Source: Clavaria fumosa
Taxonomy: Eukaryota > Basidiomycota > Agaricomycetes > Agaricales > Clavariaceae
NCBI GenBank assembly: GCA_951802425.1
Contig: OX637800.1
Location: forward strand, 1,426,001-1,490,000
Length of the DNA: 64,000 bases
Direction: 5' to 3'
In this document: positions 55,695 through 64,000 of the stretch, one piece after another
How positions within the stretch are numbered: the first letter of the stretch is position 1
Layout: every line of letters starts with the position of its first letter
Notes under the pieces: generated by a model
Seen by the model: the letters and a program-made list of their open reading frames with translations, nothing else
Databases searched by the model: none
Told to the model about the DNA's origin: nothing
Position numbers and translations under genes: made by a program

Positions 55695-57145
55695 TTCCTG
55701 GCTCCGCGAAAATCCTGTGAGGAGCCTGCTCCTTGTAATTCTCTGACCACCTGGGTCAGCTGTGCAATTTGTTCCTGAAGGAGCCGCACGTGGTCCTTCA
55801 GGGCTGCGTTCTCTTCGCAGACTTGTTCGGCGTCTACCTCCTCAGCGTATTTGTGCTGAGGAGTTTCATCCTCTTCTTCCTCAGGTTGTTCTTCCTGAGG
55901 AGCTTCCTCTTCGGCCTCGTCAATGCCGTCGAGGGCGCGTGCTTTTACCCCTCCAGGGGGTCCTGGTACTGGACAGTTCTTAATGAAGTGTCCAGTCTTC
56001 CCGCACCTGTGACAAGTGGGCACCCCTTGCGGGTTCACTGCTTGTTTATAGGTGGGGGGAGCTGCGGGTGCTACCGCTGGAGGTGCTGGCCTGCCAGGGG
56101 TAGTGTACCTAGGTGGAGGCTTGCTCCACATAGGGGGTTTGGGTGGCACTCTCATAGCCACGGCGACTTTCCCACTAGGGGCTAGTCGCACTCTCGCTTG
56201 TCTCTCAAGTCCTTCAATCTGGGTTTTAAACCGAGTGTCGGACTCGTCGATGTTGGTTATACGCAGTTTGTACTGCGTATAGGTGGTGGGAATCAATCCC
56301 ATCGCGTAAATTGTTTTTATAATATTGCGAGAGACCTGTCTCTCCAATATTTGTTTTAGGAAGGGGAAATTGACCGTAAGTCCGGGGTCAATGTCCGCTG
56401 CAATTGCTAGTTCTTCGAACCTGTCGAAGTACTCTTCCGCTTTTCCAGAGCGGAAGCTGAGGTTGCCCAGGGCAATGAAGGCATCCTCCTGGTTGCCCCT
56501 GTCCTCAAAGCGGAGCTTAAAATGCTCCAGGAAAAGTCCCCACGATGGCCAGCCATCGTAGTCATACTTATCCTGGATATTTTGAGCCCAGGTTTCTGCA
56601 GACCCCTCACTGCAGAGTGACAGAGTCAAGATGACTCTGTTGACGGGGTTCGCAAACTGCACCGCATCAGCTGCGAAGTATAATTTGAGCCTCCTAAGGA
56701 AGCCCTTGAATTTTTTCTTGTCTCCATCAAATGGAGATGGCGGTGAGAGTTTTAGCCTCCCTTCACCACTCGTAGGGTGGTGGGGGGCTGGCGCTGGGGT
56801 CGGTGAGACCCTCGTCGTATGGGGCGGGGTCCCATACAGGGAACCCGTCCTCATCGACTCTTCGTCGTCGTCGGGAGGAGGGTCCGGCGGCGGCTGTGTT
56901 TGTTCTGGCTCTGGGCCGGATCCTTGAGGATCCGGCTGTGGTGGTTGTGGTGGTTGCTGGGGTGCTCCGCCCTGCGATGCCCGAGAGGGGGCGCGGGACG
57001 GACGGCGAGAGCGAGGGGGAGGGGGAGGGTCTCGAGGGGGTATGGGCGGTTGTGGCCCCTCGGGAGGCTCCCTCTGCTTCCCCTTGCCTCTGGTGCCTTT
57101 GCCGGCACCACCACGTTGACCACCACCTGGACCCATGAAGCTCAT
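55691..57145 (-). CDS. Element C Gag
   Basis: 484 residues. The Gly/Arg/Pro-rich N-terminus (MSFMGPGGGQRGGAGKGTRG) precedes a Ty3/Gypsy capsid region (SAETWAQNIQDKYDYDGWPS, FLEHFKLRFEDRGNQEDAFI). Then come a Pro-rich stretch, one CCHC zinc knuckle CHRCGKTGHFIKNC near residue 380, and an acidic plus coiled-coil tail (EENAALKDHVRLLQEQIAQL). The stop TGA is at 55693-55691. A long frame that starts 439 nt upstream overlaps the first 380 nt of gag in another phase. Confidence 0.93.
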   Translation of the reverse strand: MSFMGPGGGQRGGAGKGTRGKGKQREPPEGPQPPIPPRDPPPPPRSRRPSRAPSRASQGGAPQQPPQPPQPDPQGSGPEPEQTQPPPDPPPDDDEESMRTGSLYGTPPHTTRVSPTPAPAPHHPTSGEGRLKLSPPSPFDGDKKKFKGFLRRLKLYFAADAVQFANPVNRVILTLSLCSEGSAETWAQNIQDKYDYDGWPSWGLFLEHFKLRFEDRGNQEDAFIALGNLSFRSGKAEEYFDRFEELAIAADIDPGLTVNFPFLKQILERQVSRNIIKTIYAMGLIPTTYTQYKLRITNIDESDTRFKTQIEGLERQARVRLAPSGKVAVAMRVPPKPPMWSKPPPRYTTPGRPAPPAVAPAAPPTYKQAVNPQGVPTCHRCGKTGHFIKNCPVPGPPGGVKARALDGIDEAEEEAPQEEQPEEEEDETPQHKYAEEVDAEQVCEENAALKDHVRLLQEQIAQLTQVVRELQGAGSSQDFRGARK

Positions 57146-57584
57146 CTTGGCTTCTTAGGTCCGGGACTATATTTATTTGTCCTTGTGAATCTACAATCCA
57201 CAAGGAACCACGGACGGGGACTTTTATATGTAAATGATCCGGTGGGGAGCACGGAGGATCTACCGTGATTTCGGGTATCTCGGGGAAGTAGTCCAACCAC
57301 GGACCTTCTTCTTCCCAGAGGTGATTTTGGGTGTGGTGGTCGTGAGTCTCCTTTCGGAGTTGACCACAGATGGTTTCAACGGCTTTCGCTGTTTCCAGAC
57401 GAAAGTCGATGTATTGGAGGACGCCTGATTTATTATCTCCTAGCCGGCGTCTCAGCTGGGAGCAGGAGCAGAATGCTCCTTGTCCTTCCCTTGATGGGGG
57501 ATAGCCTTCTCTCGGGAAAAGGGTAACTTTCCCGGGGCAAGACTTTACGTGCAGGCAATCTTCCAAAAAAGGAAAATTGCCCAC
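56763..57584 (-). CDS. Pre-gag ORF of element C, function unknown
   Basis: A 273-residue frame in the element sense, opening MGNFPFLEDCLHVKSCPGKV. The first 145 residues, upstream of the gag ATG, look protein-like: VLQYIDFRLETAKAVETICG, LWEEEGPWLDYFPEIPEI, HLHIKVPVRGSLWIVDSQGQ. The part overlapping gag is Arg/Pro/Ser-rich and probably a shadow of the gag frame. It could be a separate accessory protein or an N-terminal Gag extension reached by a +1 shift. I do not recognise a domain. Element B has nothing comparable. Confidence 0.45.
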   Translation of the reverse strand: MGNFPFLEDCLHVKSCPGKVTLFPREGYPPSREGQGAFCSCSQLRRRLGDNKSGVLQYIDFRLETAKAVETICGQLRKETHDHHTQNHLWEEEGPWLDYFPEIPEITVDPPCSPPDHLHIKVPVRGSLWIVDSQGQINIVPDLRSQDELHGSRWWSTWWCRQRHQRQGEAEGASRGATTAHTPSRPSPSPSLSPSVPRPLSGIAGRSTPATTTTTTAGSSRIRPRARTNTAAAGPSSRRRRRVDEDGFPVWDPAPYDEGLTDPSASPPPPYEW

Positions 57585-59460
57585 AAAGGGTCTGACAAAG
57601 AGATTTTCCGTTTTTATTTTCTTTTTGTAATGCGACTTTACAAAAGTGGGTGCGGAGCAAGGCTCAACGCGATTGCCGGGGGGCAGGTTTTATTCGTTAT
57701 GTAGAGCTGTCTGGTGTATATCATATAAGGTGGGTGTGGGTGCGGGCTGCAGTTAAGCAGTCCACGGGACTAGGTCCCCCACTAGTTTCTCGTCGTTGCG
57801 GACGTCCAGTTTAACGTCATAGTGGACGTCAGCTCTGGGTATCATCCTGCTGGCGTCTATAGCGTTGGTCTTGCGTAAATATTAATAATGATATCGTCCC
57901 GTGGGAGGTGGTTCTCCCGGTGTGTCCCGTGATTTTTAGTCCATGTATGGTGGTGGTGTGACTATCTTTCGGGGGTCAGCTTCCCAGGGTAAGATTACCC
58001 CTGAGAGCCGGTGGGGCTCGTCTCCACATACAGAGCAGTTTACTCTCCAGAATTTTATAGGGGGGATTAATCCCTGAACCATTTTAAGTGGAAATTTCCC
58101 TTCGGACCGGACCCCGGCCCTATGAAGCTAAGGAGTGCGCACCCGCCTGCAAACCCGTCTTAGGGGCACAATACAAGCACAGTGATCCAATAGCTCAGGA
58201 CTATGCTCACTTCATGGTAACTCTAGAGTAGACTAATCCAGATAGTGATCAGCATAGTCGAAACTAAGCCTCTGCTACGTCAGCGCCACTAGTTCCTTAT
58301 CTTTTCGGTGCGAGCCTGCCGCACTTACACGGATAAGCTAGCGACTAGCTGTCACTATTTCACTTCAAATCTTATAGCGGACTTTTGATCAGGATTTGTC
58401 TCGGTTTACCCAAGTCCTGAATTTCGTTGGGTGGATAAGTCCCATGACCTCCCTTTTCAGGGGGCTCCACTATAAGCTTTATCCTTGATAGGAAAGAGGG
58501 ACCGAGGTAGACACCCCAGCTCTCTTGGTGCTGCTCCACCTTGCCTTAGGTAAGCGGTCGGGCGGTTTAAGCCGGCTGAGCCGAGCTCCGACATTTCCCT
58601 TGGCCTTCCACAAATTTCTGTGTGAAACACCCTGGAGCTATGCATTGGGTTTTATAGGATTGCAACCCTGGCCCCGGCAAAAAAGCCTAAGGCGCAAAGA
58701 GCGTTCCGGACCCTGCATCCATCGGGCACACATACTCAATGGGCTGGAATCGCGATCCACAGTTTCCTATTGTAGTATAGTAATATATTCGAATTTTTCT
58801 TTATCCAAGAACTATTCGAATAGTACTACTAAACTTTTTATAGCCTGGGTCCGAACGGTGGTCCAGGTGGAACTCCACCCCTTAAGGGGGCCAGTGATCC
58901 CTTCTCCCCTTCTTTGCACCTCAAGGGAGGCAGAAGGCGGGGAGGTCTACAGAATTTAATTCTACTAATTTAATTATTTACAGGGCCCCGTTCTTGGCCT
59001 GTATGTTACGATACAAAATTAGAGGGCGGCTGGTCTTTCCAGGTCCGCGCCTCCTAATCCTACTACACTTAGCTTAGAAACCTCCGCTGCCGGGGAGGCC
59101 AGGTCCTCGTGTTGGTCGGATTCTTCGTCGGTCGAATGTCGATGGCAGTCGAGTCATGCCGGCGGTCGGTGGGCGCTTCGGTTGGGGTGAACCGGAATCA
59201 TAAGTTAGTTGGGGGGCGAGAGTGGGGCGGTTGTCGTCCGGGTGTGTACAGCACGCGTCGATCTTCCCGCTGGCCATCGTTGGCCGTCGCATGTTGGTCG
59301 CTGCCTGTTTCGGCGCATCTGCGCATGCCGCCTCTATCCTGCGCGTCGTCAGTTTCTCAGGCTGCGACTAGAGGACTTACCTTTCTCTTTCTCGTTCAGC
59401 TAGAACCCGAGTGCCGTCCACTTCGTCGTGGTCGGTGCGTTGGCGAGGTCTTCGACCTTT
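57585..59460 (-). other. Long leader of element C
   Basis: About 1.9 kb between the 5' LTR and the pre-gag ORF. In the sense direction the first bases are AAAGGTCGAAGACCTCGCC, a small GGTC/GACC hairpin and not a TGG-type tRNA primer site. A strong splice donor, GAAAGGTAAGTCC, lies near 59375. A 72-codon frame follows (59292-59074, MRRPTMASGKIDACC...). Splicing from this donor could remove much of the leader. Confidence 0.55.
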
Positions 59461-60297
59461 TGTCAGCGACCGGCCACCAGCTCAACTGGGGTTGCGGTGC
59501 GACTCAGTCTCAGTTCTCGGAGTCGAAGTCGGGGGTAACGAAATCTATAGGCAACTACTGGGAGTCTCTACTACAGACAGGAGCTGGTCGGGTATAGACC
59601 AGGTCGAAGACGAGGGAACTAGAATGACTGAACGACTGACTACTTATACTAATGGGCCTTATCTCCTTATCATGGTCCATGCGGTACAACACTGCTTCTA
59701 TATCACAAGGCACGGGAACATGTGCCTAAGAAGCGTGGTTGCTGACTGTCCGCAGCGCGCACAGACCAGGGTGCCTTCCTAGTGTGGTCTTTCATCAGTC
59801 ACAGAAGCTCTCTGTGGGAATTCCCTCGTTATTGTCACTGCCTGTGATCCGGACTTCATGGGAGTCGGTCCGGTCACGTGTAGGCATAAGCGCTGGTCCG
59901 GCGCTTATGGTAGTTGCCTTTTTGGGTGTGCCTAACACTTGGGCTTCTCGGACTAGGTGCCATACCTAGCCGGGCCTCGGCACGATTAAGGACAAGTTAA
60001 GTCCAATAGGTGCACGGGTGTTCTATGGTCCGTGCGAGCCATTAGTCACGTGGCTTGATGTTCCACATGGGCGAGCGATGCTCAAGCCTTGCTTTACTAA
60101 GCACCAATTATGCTTAAGTAATACCGGCGCTAATATGGGCGCTTAGAGTCATATTAGCGCGGACCTATTACTAAGCAGTAGCGCGCTAGACGGGCGCTTA
60201 ATCCAGTAGGCGCTCAAAGCGAGCGCTTAGGTTGTGGGCGCTAAATGCCAGGCGCTTCACAGTATAAATTATGTAAGGAAATTCGATTATCCTTACA
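59461..60297 (-). repeat. 5' LTR of element C
   Basis: 837 bp, the same length as the left LTR. The two observed differences are CACATGGG against CACGTGGG near 60078 and GACGGG against GATGGG near 60190. It begins TGTAAGG and ends CTGACA in the sense direction. Confidence 0.97.
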
Positions 60298-60302
60298 CAC
60301 TC
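60298..60302. repeat. Target site duplication of element C (right), CACTC
   Basis: Second copy of the 5-bp duplication at 51049-51053. Confidence 0.95.
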
Positions 60303-60990
60303 TCAAGGGTGAGACCATGAGAGGTGCCAAAGGTGGTTGAGGGTTATGACAAGGAAGGGGAGCAATGGGAGGGTTTGTAGAAGAAGCCAGGATAGGCTGA
60401 GAGTGTGTACAACAGTGCCCAGAGTGTGAAGGAAGAGGAGCAAAGTCAAGGAACAGCACAGAATACAGGCTGTGGCTGTGCTGCACTCAGGTTTGCACTC
60501 AAACTTGTAATGGTATAGGCTCACTCAATTTTGAGATTCACCCTTTGGTTTAGTGAGCAATTTTGCTCAGAACAGGCTGTTCTACAACTGTTATTGACCA
60601 AAATGTTAAAATACCTTCCCAATATTGAGATATGAGGTGTGACTATAGCATAACTCAAAATATAAGCCTAATTAAAATATTTGAGTCAATAGGCTTTGTA
60701 GAATATCTGCCTCAGAGTAATTCCTCTCACCAAAGTTTTCACTCAATTTCAATATCCAATGAGCTTATGCATTTGCAGTTTTTGTGTCACTGTTTGGGCC
60801 TGTGACACCTGTGTGAGCCAATGTGACCACTCGTCACGCATCACGGGGATTGCCCATCCCCAGTTATATCAGTGTCACACATCAATGTACCGCATGTCAC
60901 AAATCATCTACTGCGCGTGTGCGCGAATCCGCCATCGATAAGCTCGAATCCTTGTCGCCCTCAACATTTTGTGCCACCGCATCCCTCACC
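60303..60990. other. Flank of element C and probable promoter of the NLR gene
   Basis: About 690 bp, AT-rich in its second half, without a supported frame. It is continuous in origin with the sequence ending at 51053. A tandem GTGTGACA/TGTCACA-type repetition lies near 60785-60905. Confidence 0.5.
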
Positions 60991-63900
60991 ATGGCACAGG
61001 GTATCACTGGTGAGGATTTACTCTCACTAAACGAAGATCATCCTACAGCAAGTAGGTGGTTTGCGAGGTTGTATCACCGTTTGGTCTCACTTACATACAG
61101 CCCGATCTCTTGCAGACATTGAGAGGGCGACTGGCATGCTACCGGTGCCCTTGGTTGTGCAACAGAGTTACGATCACTCAACTATATGTGAGTCTATGTG
61201 AGAAGCTTATCTCTCCCCCCAATATCCAAAAAACTGTTGTAGATGCTAGAGATGTCGGGTCTCATAACTTCTCCATCGGTGCACTCCACATCCATCAAAG
61301 TGAGCTTGAATGAATGAACCTTTGTACTCTTGACCTGACTGGCCTGACTTGCCAATGTAGCCCTGTTTGATTCTCCCTCTTCTACACAGTCCCAGTCACA
61401 AGTCACATTCAAAGGGATGCCCTCCCCCAGCCCAATTTTCACCGGGCAGAGGTCATATCTCGAGAAACTCAAAAGTCATTTTGGCCCGCGTGAGGGACAA
61501 TTTTTCCCTAGACGGCTCTTTCTCCTCTATGGAATGGGAGGTATTGGCAAGACTCAGATTTGTCTGAGGTTCATTGAGGAAAATCCAAAGTTGTGCGTTG
61601 ACTGACATCGTACTACATTGCTTGATTACTTACCATTCCGAACAGGTTCTGGCGAGTCTTCTGGATTGATGCAACCAGCCCCGAGACAATTGAGCAGTCT
61701 ATCAAAGATATTGCTCATGATCATGCTGCCCAAGCATCTGGAGTTGAGAACTCTGTGCGCTCAATTCTCTCATGGATATCCTGGATGAGACAGGAATGGT
61801 TGCTTGTTTATGATAATGCAAGTGACCCTGATACTGTGAAGAATTATATACCGGCAAACAACCGAGGCAATGTGCTCATCACCAGCCGGAATCCAGTCAT
61901 GCATGGACTAGTAAATCCTCGGGATTCAACCGAAGTTGACCAGATGGGGGAGGAGGAAGCGATCACTCTCCTTCTGAGTGCGAGCAATTGCAGTGCTACT
62001 GGTGAACTAAGGCAGATAGCATGCTCTATTGTGGCCACCTTGTGCTACTTGCCTCTAGCTGTTGACCAAGCTGGTGCATCCATTGCAAGTGGTCTATGTG
62101 ATCTGGGGGATTACCTTGAACAGTATGAGAGACACCATCAGGAGTTGTTGGATAATCCTTCATTCAGTGGGGCATCCAACTATGGGCAAGCAGTTTATGG
62201 GACATGGGAACTGTCAGTTACAGAGATAGAAGCCAGGGCACATGGCAGGAGCAAAAGGGGGGAGGCTCAGGCAGCTTCAAGTGCACTTCTCCTGCTACAG
62301 ATATTTGCCTGCCTCCATCATGAAAACATTCCAGAAATGATGTTTAGAAGTGCTGCAAAAGAGATAGCTTTGGGTGGGTCACAAGAAAACAATGCAAGAA
62401 GTAGTTGGGAGCAGTTGCTTAAAGATTCAGTACATTGGTCCAACATATTGCATGTTGACCATGCAGGCAACTGGGACAATTTCATTTTTAGGAAAGCAAT
62501 TGAGTTGTTGACATCATTTTCACTTGTGAAATGCAGCAGCTCTGGAAGACTGTACTCCATGCATCCACTGGTAAATCTGTGGTGCCAAGACAGGTGTTCT
62601 GAGGAGGAGAAACAGTCAAAATATATTGCTGTTGACACTTTGGTGTGCCACTCAATCACATATAGGAAAGACGGCTCTGACTATGCCTTTCGTCGATCAC
62701 TACTGCCACACATAAAAAAGATCAACTTGCATATACAAAGAGAATATGCAATAGGGGATGCTGAAAGATGGGCAAAACTGGAATTGGTGTACTATGAGAA
62801 TGGATCATTTAAAGATGCAGAGGAGGTTTCTGTATGTGCAATGGAAAGCCAAAGGAGGGAGCTTGGCCCAGGACACCCAGACACTCTGACAAGCATGGAC
62901 AATTTGGCAATGACATATTCAGCTCAGGGGAAAAACAATAAAGCAGAGGAGCTGCAAGTTCATGTTACAGAAGCCTTGAAGAGATTGCTTGGCTCAGAAC
63001 ATCCATCCACTCTGAGAAGCATTAACAATTTGGCATCCACATATTCAGCTCAGGGGAAGCACAATGAAGCAGAAGAGCTGGAGGTTCATGCCATGGAATC
63101 CAAGAAGAGAGTGCTTGGCCCAGAACATCCAGACACTCTGACAAGCATTAATAATTTGGCAATGACATATTCAGCACAGGGGAAGCACAATGAAGCAGAG
63201 GAGCTGCAAGTTCATGTCATGGAAGCCAGGAAGAGAGTGCTTGGCCCAGAACATCCATCTACTCTGACAAGCATTGGCAATTTGGCAACAGCATATTCAG
63301 CTCAGGGGAAGCACAATGAAGCAGAAGAGCTGGAGGTTCATGCTATGGAAGCCAGTAAGAGAGTGCTTGGCCCAGAACATCCATCCACTCTGACAATCAT
63401 TAACAATTTGGCAATGACATATTCAGCTCAGGGGAAGTACAATGAAGCAGAGGAGCTGAAGGTTCATGTTATGGAAGCCTTGAAGAGAGTGCTTGGCCCA
63501 GAACATCCAGACACTCTGACAAGTGTTGACAATTTGGCATCCACATATTCAGCTCAGGGGAAGCACAATGAAGCAGAGGAGCTGCAAGTTAATGTTATGG
63601 GAGCCAGGAGGAGAGTGCTTGGCCCAGAACATCCATCCACTCTGACAAGCATTGACAATTTGGCATACACATATTCAGCTCAGGGGAAGCACAATGAAGC
63701 AGAGGAGCTGCAAGTTCATGTTTTGGAAGCCAGGAAGAGAGTACTTGGCCCAGAACATCCATCCACTCTGACAAGCATTAACAATCTGGCAATGACATAT
63801 TCAGCTCAGGGGAACAACAATGAAGCAGAGGAGCTGCAAGTTCATGTTATGGAAGCCTTGAAGAGATTGCTTGGTCCAGAACATCCAGACACTCTGACAA

Positions 63901-64000
63901 GCATTAGCAATTTGGCATCCACATATTCAGCTCAGGGAAAGTACAATGAAGCAGAGGAGCTGCAAGTTCATGTCATGGAAGCCAGTAAGAGAGTGCTTGG
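60991..64000 (+). CDS. NB-ARC/TPR NLR-type protein (3' end outside window)
   Basis: Small exons first: MAQGITGEDLLSLNEDHPTA (60991-61051), then 61116-61187 and from 61243 (DVGSHNFSIGALHIHQ), with introns of 64 and 55 nt. The N-terminal region is not a domain I recognise. After FTGQRSYLEKL come the P-loop GMGGIGKTQ, Walker B-like WLLVYDNASDP, sensor GNVLITSRNP, GLPL-like YLPLAVDQAG and an MHD-like SMHPLV. A TPR array of 42-residue units starts near 62862 and is still open at the window end. The intron between ENPKL and FWRVFWID (about 61592-61646) is shared with the remnant at 9.8-10.7 kb. Such STAND proteins are fungal candidates for non-self recognition or regulated cell death; that role is inferred. 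Confidence 0.9.
62862..64000 (+). repeat. TPR-coding tandem array, exact 126-bp period
   Basis: Units begin CTTGGCCCAGAACATCCA at 62862, 62988, 63114, 63240, 63366, 63492, 63618, 63744, 63870 and 63996, each exactly 126 bp apart (42 codons). Units 3-9 differ from each other at only a few positions. The protein unit resembles kinesin-light-chain-type TPRs (LGPEHPSTLTSINNLA, YSAQGKHNEAEELQVHVMEA). Confidence 0.95.

Larger units (their letters stand above)
51054..60297 (-). mobile_element. Element C: complete 9.2-kb Ty3/Gypsy chromovirus on the minus strand
   Basis: Two 837-bp LTRs (51054-51890 and 59461-60297) differ at only two positions that I found (near 51671 and 51789). They are flanked by a 5-bp CACTC duplication. 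In the sense direction: 5' LTR (right), a leader of about 1.9 kb, an extra ORF from 57584, gag (57145-55691), pol (55694-51891), a polypurine tract and the 3' LTR (left). The domain order and terminal chromodomain place it among chromoviruses, but the proteins are clearly divergent from element B. Frames are intact, yet the RT catalytic box reads YVDN. It inserted in sequence continuous between 51053 and 60303. Confidence 0.97.

Overview
The window is fungal nuclear DNA, most likely from an Agaricomycete (Basidiomycota). The support is short introns (about 50-65 nt, including two GC-AG introns), single-copy eukaryotic genes (PMS1, MON2, dynactin p27, xylulokinase), an atypical G-alpha of the kind expanded in mushrooms, NB-ARC/TPR NLR-type genes, a beta-trefoil lectin, and Ty3/Gypsy chromoviruses with a C-terminal chromodomain. 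No species can be named from the sequence alone.

Layout. (1) 1-9763: two nested chromoviruses of one family. An older element A is cut in its RT domain by a complete young element B (1127-7022) with identical 305-bp LTRs and a GACAC target duplication. (2) 9764-10730: 5' remnant of an NLR gene on the minus strand, severed by element A. (3) 12.2-17.9 kb: a decayed two-copy segmental duplication of an MTO1/GidA-like relic followed by a ricin-B-type lectin. Copy 1 keeps a nearly complete lectin, with a PIF/Harbinger-type MITE inserted exactly at its stop codon. Copy 2 keeps more of MTO1 and a truncated lectin. (4) tRNA-Ile(AAU) at 17954-18027. (5) 18.1-47.7 kb: a dense ordinary gene block: PMS1, an atypical G-alpha, a bromodomain protein, an uncharacterised two-exon protein, a TOPORS-like RING/RS protein, a homeobox factor whose recognition helix crosses a 12-nt microexon, a small ankyrin protein, MON2, DCTN6 and xylulokinase. 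(6) 49.3-51.05 kb: an unrecognised relic, then a transposase-like fragment carrying a hAT-type MITE in the middle of a perfect palindrome. (7) 51054-60297: a complete 9.2-kb chromovirus C on the minus strand (837-bp LTRs, CACTC duplication). It has an extra ORF ahead of gag, and its RT active-site motif reads YVDN instead of YVDD. (8) 60991-64000: the 5' part of an NB-ARC/TPR NLR, paralogous to the remnant at 9.8-10.7 kb, running off the window in a 126-nt TPR array.

The housekeeping block is flanked on both sides by NLR genes and young LTR elements. That fits a conserved gene island bordered by fast-evolving accessory DNA. The most unusual signals are the shared gag/pol junction of two divergent elements (GGATTTT, 15 nt, then TGA, with no ATG for pol), the IWFQ microexon, the GGCGCTTA-type motif cluster in the U3 of element C and its pre-gag ORF, the MITE/stop-codon coincidence, and the near-identical TPR repeats of the NLR. 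All calls come from reading the sequence by eye. Splice sites were inferred from GT/GC-AG signals and family conservation, not from transcripts.
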